Shown: piece after piece, positions 35,901 through 47,747 of the stretch
Layout of the letters: each line of letters starts with the position of its first letter
How positions within the stretch are numbered: the stretch's first letter is position 1
Assembly (NCBI GenBank): GCA_029961685.1
Contig: JARWKL010000016.1
Location: 4,651,207 to 4,715,206, forward strand
Reading direction: 5' to 3'
Length of the DNA: 64,000 nucleotides
DNA from: Aristolochia californica
Taxonomy: Eukaryota > Streptophyta > Magnoliopsida > Piperales > Aristolochiaceae
Position numbers and translations under genes: made by a program
Notes under the pieces: generated by a model
The model's input: only the letters and a program-made list of their open reading frames with translations
What the model was told of the DNA's origin: nothing
The model's database searches: none

Positions 35901-38900
35901 AGATGGGTAAATTGCAACAAAAAAAAAGCAGTAATATTAGAAAATATTTTTATTTAAGAAAAGTATCAGAAAAAATATTTTTTTCTGAAAACCTATATCA
36001 GGAATATCTTATTTACCAACCTAAGGTTAAATTATTCAAAATAAATAAAAGAATAATTGGAAAACTGCACCAAGTATACAATGTGCTTAAAACCAATATC
36101 TCAGTTTCATCAGTTTCTAAACTGTTGAGTACTATGGAGTCTGGTCCACATCGCTCGAGTAGACGGGCCATTGTCAGAGAGGTGGGCCCAAGGGACCCGG
36201 AGGACATTCTTTCCTCGTTAGCGTGTGCTGAACTCAACCTCTCTCTCGATGATTTTTTTCTTCTCTCGGGACTTATAGAGAGGGGAACTTGCTCTCGGGA
36301 TTTTGCATCTATGTCGTTGTGAGCTGCAGGAAGACGAAGGAGTGAAAAGCTTCGGTCTCGCCAGGAAGACGAAGCAGTGAAAAGCTTCGGTCTTGCCAGA
36401 AAGACGAAGCAATGAGAATCTTCGGTCTCGCCAGGAAGAAGAAGCAGTGAGAAGTTCGGTCACGCCAGGCCTCGACGCTGGCAGAGGAGCTCACGGTACT
36501 CATCATTGTTGTAACACAGAGACACTGTGTGACTTGTTGACGCTGTTGAACAGAGAGGGTTCGAGGCTCTCTCTATTGTATTGTGATTCTTCACAAAATA
36601 AAATCCTCTGCAGCTCCCGTGGACGTAGGCAATTTGCCGAACCACGTAAATCTTTTGTGTTTACCTTTTACATGATTGTCATCGTTTTCATAACAATTGT
36701 CCGAGCTGAGGTTCGGGTCTGAGGGAAAATGATGGCTGGAGACGAAGTGAAGGTATAGGGGATCGAGAAGTTCGATGGCACGGATTTTGGATACTGGAGG
36801 ATGCAGATAGAGAACTACCTCTATGGGAAGAAACTCCATCTTCCACTGTTGGGGAAGAAATCGGAAAAAATGGAGGAGGCTGATTGGAATCTATGGGATC
36901 GACAGGTTCTAGGGATTATTTGGCTAACCCTGTCGAGATCCGTTGCACACAACAACAGCAAGGTGAAGACGACTGCGGATCTCATAGAGGCTTTGTCAGG
37001 TATGTATGAAAAGCCTTTAGCGAATAACAAGGTATATTTAATGAAAAAGTTATTCAATTTGAAGATGGCAGATGGTACGTCTATTGCACAACATCTGAAT
37101 GATTTTAATACTATCACAAATCAATTGTCGTCTATTGAAATTGAATTTGATGATGAGACACGTGCACTGATACTATTGGCTTCATTGCCAAATAGTTGGG
37201 AAGCCATGAGAATGGCTGTCAGTAATTCTGTCGGTAAATCAAAGTTGAAATATGATGATATTCGTGATTTAATTTTGGTTGAAGAGGTGCGCACGAGGGA
37301 TTCAGGCGAGACCTCGCATTCGAATTCAGCATTGAATGTTGATTCTCGGGGGAGATCACATGACAAGAACTCAAACAGAGACAGATCAAAATCAAAGAAC
37401 AGGGGCAAGAACAAGTCAAGGCCTGGTCAGCAGGCAACTTGCTGGAATTGTGGCAAAGCTGGCCACATAAAGAACTGTAACAACCCTAAGAAGACTGAGA
37501 ATTATAGTGCTAATGTGGTAACTGAAGAAGTACAGGATGCACTATTGTTTGCAGTTCATAGTCCAGTTGATGACTGGATACTGGATTCAGGGGCTTCCTT
37601 CCATACATCTTACCATCGGGAGATAGTGCAAAACTATGTTGCAGGTGACTTTGGGAAGGTGTACCTAGCTGATGGAGAGGCTGTGAACATGGTGGGGATG
37701 GGAGACATTGACATTGCACTCCCCAACAAGAACAAATGGACCTTGCAAAAGGTCAGGCACATTCCTGAGTTGAAGAAGAACCTCATTTCTGTTGGGCAAC
37801 TTGATGATTGTAGTTATTCAGTGGTGTTCTCAAATAGCACCTGTAAGGTCACCAAAGGGGCATTGGTACTGGCTCGGGGTAAGAAAATTGGTACACTCTA
37901 TTCGACTACTGGTTTGAATAACACTATTGCTACTACCATTGCAGAAAACACAACAAATTTGTGGCATTGCAGGCTTGGCCATATGAGTCAGAAGAGCATG
38001 AAAGTACTTCTGTCCAAAGGCAAGCTACCAGAACTGAAATCAGTTGATCTCAGTATATGTGAAAGTTGCATTCTAGGGAAACAAAAAGAAGGTCAGTTTC
38101 TTGAAAAGTGGCAAAACACTGAAGGCAGAAAAACTGGGCCTTGTGCACACAAATGTGTGGGGACCTTCCCCAGCATGCTAGAAGTATGAGGCTGCACTCT
38201 GAATTACCACCCACTTTCTGGGCAAATGCAGTCAGTACTGCAATCTATTTGATAAACAAAGGGTCATCAATTCCGTTGGATTGTGGATTGCATGAGGAGG
38301 CCTGGAGCGGGAAAGAGGTCAAATTTTCTCACCTTAAAACTTTTGGTTGTTTTTCTTATATTCTTGTTGATTCTGATGCTCGTAGTAAACTTGAGGCTAA
38401 GTCAAAGAAATGTTATTTCATTGGCTATGGAGACAAGGCATTTGGCTATCGTTTTTGGGATGATCAAGGTCAGAAGATTATAAGAAGTAGGAATGTGATT
38501 TTCAATGAGAAGATTGTGTACAAGGACAAATCCAATACAATTGCTAAAGCAGCTCCTCAGGAGTCCGAGTTCGCGAGATTGGATGACCTACCAGAGGCCA
38601 CCGTGCAATGCAAAGATGCGAGTGACGGGGAGAGTGGGTCTAGTGTACCCATTCCTACGATTCCGCAGTCAGATCCAGAGTCGTCCACTTCTGCAGCTAT
38701 AGTTCGCATGTCAGTTAGGACTATTTGGCCTCCACAACGTTTTTCACCTACTCTGAATTATATTCTGTTCACAGATGGTGGAGAACCGTAGAGTTACGAA
38801 GAAACCTTGCAAGATGAAAATTCTAGCAAGGGGAGCTGGCCATGAAGGATGAGATGGATTCCCTGTTAGGGAATCAGACATGGGAGTTGATAGAACTTCC

Positions 38901-41900
38901 ACTAGGGAAGAAGGCATTGCACAACAAGTGGGTATACCGGGTGAAAACTATGCAAGATGGCAGTAAGAGGTACAAGGCTAGACTTGTTGTAAAGGGCTTT
39001 CAGCAGAAGCAGGGTATTGATTACTCTGAGATTTTCTCTCCTGTGGTGAAAATCACAACCATCAGGTTAGTACTGTCCATGGTTGCTACTGAAGATTTAT
39101 TTCTTGAGCAGTTAGATGTGAAGACAACATTTCTTCATGGAGACCTTGAAGAAGACATCTACATGCACCAACCTGAGGGGTTTGCAGTACAGGGAAATGA
39201 AAGTTCAGTTTGCAGACTGAAGAAGAGCTTGTATGGCCTAAAGCAAGCTTCTAGACAGTGGTACAAGAAATTTGACAGCTTCATGTGCAGTGCTGGGTAC
39301 ATCAGATGTCAGGCAGATCACTGTTGCTATGTCAGGTATTTTGACAAGTCTTACATTATTCTATCGCTGTATGTGGATGACATGCTTATTGCAGGGGCTA
39401 GTAATGATGAGATCAATAATCTGAAGAAGCCGATGTCAGAGCACTTTGCAATGAAGGGTTTGGGAGTTGCGAAGCAAATTCTTGGTATGAGAATTGTCAG
39501 AGACAGAGTCAGAGGCGTTGAGACTCTCGTAGGCTGAGTATGTGAACAGGGTACTCAACAGGTTCAATATGGACAAGGCCAAACCGGTTGGCACACCCTT
39601 GGGCAGTCACTTCAGACTTAGCAAGGATCAGTCACCCAAGTCAGAGGAGGAACAAGATTACATGAGTAAGGTTCCTTATGCCTCAGCCATTGGTTTACTT
39701 ATGTATGCTATGGTTTGCACTAGACCTGATATTGCCTATGCAATGGGAGTTGTGAGTAGATACATGAATAACCCAGGAAAACAATATTGGGAAGCAGTGA
39801 AGTGGATTCTGAGGTACTTAAAAGGCTCTTCAGAAACGTGCTTGTGTTTCTCAGGAGAGACCTTAGAGGTGAGGGGCTATGTTGATGCTGATCTAGCTGG
39901 AGATATTGTCTACAGAAAACAATTTCTTTGTCTACTACAGAAGCTGAGTACATTGCAGTATTAGAAGTTGCAAAGGAGATGATCTGGCTACAAGGTTTCT
40001 TGGAGGAATTGGGCAAAAAGAATCAGAAGGGCACTCTCTACAGCGATAGCCAGAGTGCCATATTCCTTGCCAAGAACCCAACATTTCATTCCAGAACTAA
40101 GCATATTCAGATCAGGTATCACTTTATACAATCATTGTTAGATGACGGACATTTGTTACTTGAGAAAATTTGTGGAAGTAAGAACCCTGCTGATATGTTA
40201 ACAAAGGGTGTTACCTTTGAGAAACTGAAGTTGTGCGCAACTTCAGTTGGTCTTCTAGAATGAAGACAGGGGCAGTGAGTTGCAGAGGTGGAGGATATCA
40301 TGTTTGAGGAAGAGGGCGATACAGTGGGTATACCAGTCTCCAAGTGGGAGAATTGTTGAGTACTGTGAAGTCTGGCCCACATCGCTCGAGTAGACGGGCC
40401 ATTGTCAGAGAGGTGGGCCCAAGGGACCCGAAGGACATTCTTTCCTCATTAGCGTGTGCTGTACTCAAGCTCTCTCTTGAGGATTTTTTTCTTCTCTCAA
40501 GAGGGGAACTTTCTCTTGGGATTTTGCATCTGCATCGTTGTGAGCTGCAGGAAGACGAAGCTTCGGTCTCGCCAGGACTTGACGCTGGCAGAGGAGCTCT
40601 CTGTACTCGTCATTGCTGTAACACAGAGACACTGTGTGACTTGTTGACGCTGTTGAACAGAGAGGGTTTGAGGCTCTCTCTATTGTATTGTGATTCCTCA
40701 CATAATAAAATCCTCTGCAGCTCCTGTGGATGTAGGCAATTTGCCGAACCACGTAAATCTTTTGTGTTTACCTTTTACATTATTGTCATCGTTTTCATAA
40801 CACTAAACTTGACAGAATCAAGTCCTGGCCACAGAAGTAAAGAAAAAATTATACTTAAGCAAAAGAATATGGAGGAAAATGGACAGAAATGACATTATGA
40901 AGGCAATCTGCATTTTTAAGCAGAGGACTTTTATATGATGCTTCACACCATTCACTTCTCAACAGTGATGTAAATGACTGATGAGCAGTCAAATTCAGCC
41001 ACTATAATGCAACCATATGGCAGAATTTTAATGTTGCTATATTACTTACTGATGCATGATTCAGAGAAGGCTAACTTAATGTTTTTATCACCCATAAAAG
41101 AATAAACCATATCATGCTGATATGATGTCAAGCATTCTTTTGCATAATTATTGAGGAACCAGTGCCCCATATCACATGAATTGACAATGGCTCAAAAAAT
41201 GTAAATGTCTAGTTAACTTGGGCTCTATTAAGCCACAAGCACCTATTTCCGTTATTCTAATGTCGCTTAAACCAACTTCCGGGCCAACATTTAACATCTA
41301 TCAATAAAAATAATTGATAACAGAAATACCATAAAAGGCAACACAGTTAAGAGTAATAAGCAAGTTTAGCAGAGTAAGGCATTATGGTGCATACACAATA
41401 GCCGACACCGCACGACAATATCGCTCCCACATGCTACGGAATCTGGGTTGACCACCAAGATCCCACAACTTTATTGTAACATTGCCTTTAGTTACCTTCC
41501 GCATATTGAAACCTACCTGCAGACCACCACCAGCATATCACATGAGCAATTTTCAGGTACTTTGTTAAGATAGGGTATCAATGGGAGTAAATACTAGTTC
41601 TAGCTAGAGATATAATGTAAAGAGATCACTCACTGTAGGAATCATGTCCTCACTATATCCACCAGTCTACATAGAAATTCAGAAGTAACGCTTTAGTATT
41701 TTGAGATTTTCAAATGGAATATAAAAATAACAATAATAGCTAAGACATAGGGAATTTGTACATACTGCAATGACATTAACCAGCGAGGTTTTCCCAGCAT
41801 TCTGAAGTCCTATCAATGATAGTTCCATCTCTTGCTTGAAAAAGAGGCTGGTATGACAAAGGATATAATAAATTCACTGGTAAACATCACATCAACAAGA

Positions 41901-42392
41901 ACGAGCAAAAGAGAAGAAATCAAACCAAAAGGGAGAAAATCTAGAATACGAGTGTATCTGGTTTGCCGACCACTCCATTGTGCACCAAATAAATTAATCA
42001 CGATTTCACAACAATATAGAAGCAAATAACAAATCGGCACATGGCAAACTCTAGCTTCATAATGTCAAGTCACCTCTCACCAGCTTTGAATTTCGACAAA
42101 GTAAACAATCACAGGAGACAACGCCAGCTAATAACAAAACGCATGAATCCTCACAGCAATAAAAAAAAAAAAAAGTAGATTGTGAAGTTAACACAAATAA
42201 ATTTACATATTTATGCTGAACATAAATAAATTTTCTTTCAAAGAAAAAAAGGAAACCCATCGAATTCCAAACTGCAAGCGAAACAACAACCCCCGCACGC
42301 AATTCGAACGAAAATACCAAAACACAGAGGGAGTAGCGACCATTGCGCTATTACCTTCGCAGCCAATTGAGAAAAGCCTCCCACAGCCCCAT
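32912..42392 (-). CDS. ARL8: ARL8 small GTPase (Arf-like, lysosome/vacuole and tubule-associated type)
   Basis: Six exons: 42355-42392, 41766-41847, 41634-41666, 41395-41516, 33722-33883 and 32912-33029. Phases close to exactly 184 residues, the family length. The start [13 protein letters not shown] is diagnostic of plant ARL8 and forms the amphipathic membrane helix. The P-loop GLQNAGKTS is at 26-34, the switch I Thr at 51 (PTVGFN), WDLGGQ at 69-74, NKVD at 129-132, and SCKNSTN near the end. All nucleotide-binding motifs are intact, so it should be active. In animals ARL8 positions lysosomes; plant ARL8 is also known as a host factor of tobamovirus replication. Intron 4 (33884-41394) is 7.5 kb because a copia retrotransposon sits in it in antisense orientation. 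Confidence 0.95.
33030..33721 (-). other. Intron 5 of ARL8
   Basis: A 692-nt intron. It contains an imperfect internal repetition of a GTAAATGG..ACATGAAGGAT string near 33510-33530 and 33580-33600. The frame at 33426-33635 is not supported as a gene. Confidence 0.5.
36123..36695 (+). repeat. 5' LTR of the ARL8-intron copia element
   Basis: It starts TGTTGAGTACT and ends CATAACA. It contains four tandem copies of a 34-35 bp unit (36330-36364, 36365-36399, 36400-36434, 36435-36468), each of the form GAAGACGAAG..TTCGGTC..GCCAG. The 3' LTR has only one shortened copy, and this explains most of the 124-bp length difference. An AATAAAATCC polyadenylation-like signal lies near 36596. Confidence 0.92.
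36801..38189 (+). pseudogene. Copia gag-protease-integrase start (disrupted)
   Basis: The 462-residue open stretch is the main part of the polyprotein. It holds the copia Gag region ([17 protein letters not shown] onward), the CCHC zinc knuckle [13 protein letters not shown], the protease active-site string [12 protein letters not shown], and the pre-integrase zinc region ([24 protein letters not shown]). The frame really begins further upstream ([12 protein letters not shown]), separated from the likely Met at 36730 by an in-frame TAG at about 36757. At the 3' end it runs out of frame just where the integrase catalytic core should start. Confidence 0.85.
38141..38791 (+). pseudogene. Copia integrase C-terminal remnant (catalytic core deleted)
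   Basis: After VWGPSP of the integrase entry, the sequence jumps directly to [36 protein letters not shown] and [16 protein letters not shown], which belong to the region after the DDE core. Roughly 400-450 bp carrying the catalytic acidic residues are missing relative to a normal copia element. The frame is open but not joined to that of gag. Confidence 0.8.
38842..39537 (+). pseudogene. Copia reverse transcriptase
   Basis: The open stretch contains [68 protein letters not shown] and the catalytic LYVDDM, in the usual order. It is separated from the integrase remnant by a stop at 38789 and from RNase H by a frameshift/stop near 39537. Confidence 0.85.
39542..40263 (+). pseudogene. Copia RT thumb and RNase H
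   Basis: Two overlapping frames (39542-39964 and 39928-40263) hold [23 protein letters not shown]-like [27 protein letters not shown], then [24 protein letters not shown] and [10 protein letters not shown] single frameshift near 39930 splits the RNase H domain, and part of the usual SGYVF segment before STTEAEY appears shortened. Confidence 0.85.
40354..40802 (+). repeat. 3' LTR of the ARL8-intron copia element
   Basis: It is the same as the 5' LTR in ends and order but 124 bp shorter, with only one 25-bp version of the GAAGACGAAG..GCCAG unit (40551-40575). It is followed directly by the CTAAAC target-site duplication. Confidence 0.93.
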
Positions 42393-43637
42393 TGCAGAAT
42401 CAGGATCGGAAGCAAAATCTGTAAGAAAAGACAAATTAGGAGCCGGAAGAGACAAAAAAACTGCAGAGGAGGAGGGAGAGCGGAAACGCAGGGTCGGGTG
42501 GATTCACGGATCCGCACAGCAATCCCCTCCCCCCTGTCACGAATTTGTGCGGCGAAGGCTGGCTTTGGATGCCGGCAATAATGACTCAAAAAATTTGTCC
42601 TTGTTTGTATAGGAAACTTCCACTACAAAACAGCCTGGTCTTAAATCTTAGAGAGAGAGAGCTGATACTGGAAAAGGAAAGCGGTAGGCATTGATTGATT
42701 GATGGGCTTGAATCGTGGGTGGAAAAGGTTACCTACGAACGTCAAAGAGCTCTTGCGGCTTCAGATTATTCCTAGCGGTGGGCCCTCAGTATTTTCAGAA
42801 TAATTTGTTCTCAATTATTTTGAACTGGGATTAGGTATTGCCGTTTTTGGGTATCGCCAACTCAGACTTTGTAGAATTCTACTCCACCTGGCATCTTACG
42901 TGGAATCTTACGTGGATATTTTTCCTGGAACAATTAAAAATAGGTAAAATATATTCCATTATCCTACCTGATTGGAGTCATGGGCCAGTGATGCAACTGG
43001 CAAGGATTAGGGTCAGAGAAGCTTTCCGGTTCGACTATCAAGTCAGGGCAGGGTTAGGTTTTTAATAACCTCTCTCGAACCCAACCCAACCATTTTTTCA
43101 CCTTCCTCCCTGATCTCGAGCACTCTCTGTCTCGGATCTCCATCTCATTTTCTCCGTCCTCGTTGTCGCCACTCTCTCCCTGCCCCTGCACTAGAAAGCG
43201 AATCATCCTCTCCTGAGTCTGATGCGTGGAGAAGAGATATTTTCAGGCAAGCTCTGCGCTCTCCCTGTGATTGCCTTGAAGGTACGCCTGATTCCCCCTT
43301 TTTAACCTTACTTCCTGTCATTCTTCCATAGGATATATTTCTCTCTTTCATCGCTTGAGTCGAATGATAATACTTAGATTTGATTATCGGCTTTATTTTA
43401 CTTATCGTTTACAATATGACATTTTCCCCCCAGTGTTAGAAATACAGTATGATATTTCCGTTTATGTTTGGCCACTGCAACTTTAAAGGGGGCTTAAATA
43501 GTTTCATAATGTAATTGAGATGATCCAGTATGTTAGTCTGCATGTCAGTTAGTAATAACATTGTTCCAAGTCTACCGATAACATATTACATTATGATTAT
43601 TTAACTTAAGTTTCTTGTATGCAAATAACATGGCAGC

Positions 43638-44014
43638 GTTCATGATTACTGTTAGCATAGGTCTAAGTTAAACAATAACACAGAAAATTGTCCCTTTGTA
43701 ACCTACTTGTAATTTAGGTCTAGGTTAAATTATAACTTAGTTCATTACGACTCTTTAACCTTATACCATGTTTGTGAGTAACATAAACATACTAGTATGT
43801 GTTTAATCTGATGGCCATAGAGAGCATAACAGGGTTCATGATTACTGTTAGCATATGTCTAAGTTGAACAATTACACAGAAAATTGTCGCTTTGTAACCT
43901 AGTTGTAATTTAGGTCTAGGTTAAATTATAGTTTAGTTCATTACGACTCTTTAACCTAATACCATGTTTGTGAGTAACATAAACATACTAGTATATGTTT
44001 AATCAGACAGCCAC
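43638..44014. repeat. Two-copy tandem repeat, 196-bp period
   Basis: Copy 1 (43638-43833) and copy 2 (43834 to about 44014) both begin GTTCATGATTACTGTTAGCA and share CATAAACATACTAGTAT and most of the rest, with scattered substitutions. They are direct head-to-tail copies. Confidence 0.85.
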
Positions 44015-46970
44015 ACAGAACCCAGCGCATGGCAGCATACAATGGGGGTTGTTCTACTATTAACTAATGGTTTCGTAAAACCCTAAGTGTCATCCCTCTT
44101 TCTCTTCCCAGCGGCAACCTCTCCCCCTCCCCAGAGCTCGAGGTTTCTCTCTATTTCTTCCCTCCCCAGTGGTAAACCCCATTTCCTTCTTCCAAATCTT
44201 CCCATCCACAACTGTTTAATGGCTTTCCACACAGTCACAATCATCTTACAACTATTCTCTCATTTTCCCCCTTTTCTGATGGAGTCCTTCTCCCTTCATT
44301 TTAGTCCCTATCCTCCGACTTTCCTCACCATCACAGTCACCTCTGATCTTCTTTCTCTTCATCCACACAGTTTATTAGCACTACCTATTTCGGGATTCTG
44401 GACCACTTTGAAGGACTCTATGTATCTTAATCCCAAGAACACAAGATACTTTGAATATTAACTTACTCAAGAGGCAATCTTTGCCTGGGGATTTGCAATT
44501 TGGGCAACAACCATCAAAGGCTATATGGTATATTCCACATCTTTAATCTTATGCATCCCACTCCAAGAAGCCTCAACATGCCACCTAAAAATTTGTCACC
44601 AGAATTTAAAAAATGAAAGGAAAAGAAGTATAATTGTAATAAGAGATCGTATAAGAATAAATAATAAATCAAATTTTGAGTGAAAATTTTGACAACAATA
44701 TGAGCTAACTGGAAATAATCTGTAACTGGAATTGAAGTTTAGAAAGATAGAGAGGTCCTATGCTCAAATTCCACAATGTATTTTGAAGAAAACTAGGATA
44801 AGAAAGACAAGTTCAGGATAGATGTTGTGACAATTTGGAGCTACTAAGTCATGCGGCCTTGAAGTACTAACGAATCATTAAGTACAAAAGAAGTAGGTAT
44901 CATGTAACAACAGTAATTTCCACATCTACAAAAATGACAATGTAAATTAAAAAAATAATGGAAAGCCAATGGCAAGGATATAAAGAATTTTAATTTTTAC
45001 CTTTCTTCCTGCACAAAAAATCTATATCCCTCGGTTCAATAATGGACCAACATCACTTAAAAATGCAAAGATTTGCTTTTTATTTCAAAAAAAGACATAG
45101 TCACATTCTGTCTAGATATATGCATTCAGATATGCTGCACTTGATTTTAAAGTAACCATTTTGCTTATGTATTTGCATACTACATAAAGCAAGCAAAATC
45201 TAATCAGCCTAGATTTTAATAGTTTATCTTCAAGTCCATATAATCCACAAGGATGGAAACAAGATTGCAATTGCAACTCATTATAATAAACTTGGAAAAT
45301 TGATAAAAGAAGTGTGTATAGTTGGTTGTGGGTTGCCAACTTGAAAGAGATTCACAGTCCCCAATCAAGTGCGTGAGTTTAGTATTTATCTATATCAACT
45401 ATTGCAACAGATGTTTCTCTACAAGTTCAATTTCAAGATGTTGAAATATACCTAATAATACCTATCTTCCCTATTGGCCAACTATATCAGTGTAACTATA
45501 TAGCCATGAAATCCTTAAATCAAACCTTTGCAGACCTCACTGAATTAGACCATGATTCTATTCCATAATGGGAGATTTATGAACTTGTGGTTCACTCTGA
45601 CACCTTCCGTCAGCAAATATCCTTATTTAGAATCAATATATTGACAGTGACATAAATTTCTACCATAATTCTTCTAGATAAATAAATAAAATAGTAATAA
45701 AAAAGAAGGAATAAGCCTAGACCATTAACAATAAAAAGATATTAACTATCTAACTTCAACATTGAAACTTGGTGGTCCATAAGAAGCTAGCAAAAAATGA
45801 ATTAATGCAAACATAATTCAAGAGAAACAAATTGATTCATAATGTTTCGGATCTCTGCCATTTATCCATAAAAAAAAAAAAAGAGGAAGAAAGGAGGTCA
45901 AAAATGAAAATAGGTACCTCTGATCCTTTTCCTTGCTTTGTAGTGGTTTTCTTTAAAAAAAGATTTGTACCACTAGATTATTCTCCTTCTTGTTTTGTAT
46001 GCAAATCAAATTTTGGGAGAGAAAGTATTAAGAAACCCTCTTCTATGTGGTCAAACAGAGTTACGTACTGTAATTGTCCAGGTTCAGTTTTCTTATAGGT
46101 GAGTTTGGCTTGAACTTGTGTCTAATTGGTTCTAACTGCAACCTTGATGAGTGTAGCATGGATTTTGTGATACACTACGTTGACCAAGATTCAGGTGGGT
46201 TGAGTCAGATCCTCCAATTTTCTGTAGTTCAGGTCACAGGAGCTCCTAAACAACATTCTTCATCATTGTTATTCGTCACAAAAATCATTGAGAAGCTGGT
46301 CAAAGAAGCTTCTTATATAAGTCAAAATTAAGAATTATAAGAACCAACTATTGTTTGCTTCCTCTTTAGACTACCAAAAAATAAAATTTAATTTTTTTAA
46401 GCAAGTTCTAAACTTCTCAACCATCACCTATACACCATGTTGTTCCAAGCTGGCAAGTTGACTCACAACTCGATTGGGTTGACTCAGTTTTTGGAAAGGG
46501 TGGGTTGAATTGGGGGGTTAAGACTCACGCCTTCTATTCTGGGCAAGTACTCCCTGACTCACCCTGAGTTTGCTCGAGTCTCATTTTGGTGTGGAATTTC
46601 AAGGATCTGAGTTTGGCTCTGGCTTGTAACACCATGATATATACATCAAGGATTTAGTGTGACACGGTTAGACACAAGTCCAAGCTAGTATAATCCATCA
46701 TCAAAATTGAACTTGACCATTACCACAGGTATCTTTATTTGGCTCATAATCAATTGAGTCCAGAACATTGTTACATCACATTAGTCCAAGTTCGGGAATC
46801 TCAGGGCCAACACCACTTTTTGTCTTCTCATTTTCGTTTCTGTAAAAAGGGGTTTTTTCCCTCTCAAATTTTGATTTTCATACAAATGAGAAGGTTAAGG
46901 ATCCTGAACTACTAATCTTGCTAAGAAAAGTGTTTCAGTGCCGGAGAAACAAATAGAGGTACCAGTTATT

Positions 46971-46994
46971 CTCTCTCTCTCTCTCTCTCTCTCT
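46971..46994. repeat. (CT)n microsatellite in the APC11 leader region
   Basis: About 12 CT dinucleotides follow a GTACCAG donor-like site. A second CT run lies at 47989-48007 in the intron after the single-nucleotide exon. Confidence 0.8.
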
Positions 46995-47747
46995 AATCAA
47001 TCGCTATAGGTTAATAGCAGAGATTAGAGTTTTTGTGAATCTATCTGTTTCTCTTTAATTGTGTTTGCATTAGTTTTTTTTTCCAGATTTTTATGGACCA
47101 GCAAGTAGTGTTGAATTTAGACACTTACATATGGTAATCTTTATTGGTCTAGGTTTATTCCATCATTTATTTATTTTTGGATTGTTTCGAGTTTAGATAC
47201 ATTGGTGATTTACTGATGGAAGGTAAGGAAGTGAACTAGAACTAGAAGTTAATATATCTTCCATTCTGGAAGAGACCCATTGTGTAATTTAGTGACACCT
47301 ACTGGGGCTTGATTTAAGGATTTCTCTGCTTTATCTTTCCACTGTATTGTTGGCCACAAGGGGATGATAGGTGTTGTTAGGGATACTTTGATATCCTGAA
47401 ATTGAGTATAGAGAAAAATTTGGTGCAGTTATTGATATAGATAAATATTTCGAACTGATGTCACCATTTAATACATAGGCTTTTTTATACTGTTACTGAC
47501 ACAATATAATGTAGAGATGCCTTCTATGGAAATGCTTTTCATGTGTCTGTTGATTTTTGCTTGTTTTGTTTAGGATGTGAACATATGAGGAGAATGAGAT
47601 ACTTTGAAATTAGATGATGCATATCTGAATGCTTGTATTTTAACGTGCGAATGTCTATTCTATACATGAAGACCAAGTCTTTGCATTTTTTAGTAATACT
47701 ATCCACCTGTTGAAACTAGATTTATTGATTTTTGTGCAGGAAAGAAG

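Larger units (their letters stand above)
36117..40808 (+). mobile_element. Copia LTR retrotransposon (Tork/Tnt1-like), with target-site duplication
   Basis: The LTRs are 36123-36695 (573 bp) and 40354-40802 (449 bp), both TGTTGAGTACT...TTCATAACA, flanked by identical CTAAAC (36117-36122 and 40803-40808). The internal order is gag, protease, integrase, reverse transcriptase, RNase H, which is the copia order. A purine-rich CCAAGTGGGAGAAT precedes the 3' LTR. The sequence after the 5' LTR does not match the initiator-Met primer site, so another primer tRNA or decay is likely. Gag has an in-frame TAG, the integrase core is deleted, and pol is frameshifted, so the element is not autonomous. The LTRs differ by scattered substitutions, suggesting it is not very recent. 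It is antisense to ARL8. Confidence 0.93.
33884..41394 (-). other. Intron 4 of ARL8 with copia insertion
   Basis: The intron is 7.5 kb, of which 4.68 kb (36123-40802) is one copia element. Removing it leaves about 2.8 kb. The 33884-36116 and 40809-41394 parts are AT-rich and show no recognisable feature. The donor is TTGT|GTATGC at 41394 and the acceptor is GGTAG|TTATGT at 33884. Confidence 0.75.
42393..47747. other. 5.4-kb spacer between ARL8 and APC11
   Basis: The left end is the ARL8 leader and promoter. A CT-rich stretch at 43070-43283 ending GAAG|GTACG looks like a plant 5' leader exon and could be a distant first exon of APC11; another leader-like stretch ending before GTACCAG at 46961 is a nearer candidate. 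A 196-bp tandem duplication lies at 43638-44014. A (CT)n run lies at 46971-46994. The frame at 44087-44461 and those at 45832-46331 match nothing I know. The remaining sequence is AT-rich and featureless. Confidence 0.5.

Noticed and set aside
42960..43065. Second SINE (GGTTCGACTAT resembling a B box)
   Set aside because: No A-tail, no target-site duplication and no convincing A box at the right distance.
44087..44461. 124-codon frame as a gene between ARL8 and APC11
   Set aside because: Low-complexity Ser/Pro/Leu content from CT-rich DNA, no conserved motif, and no clear splice or neighbour support.
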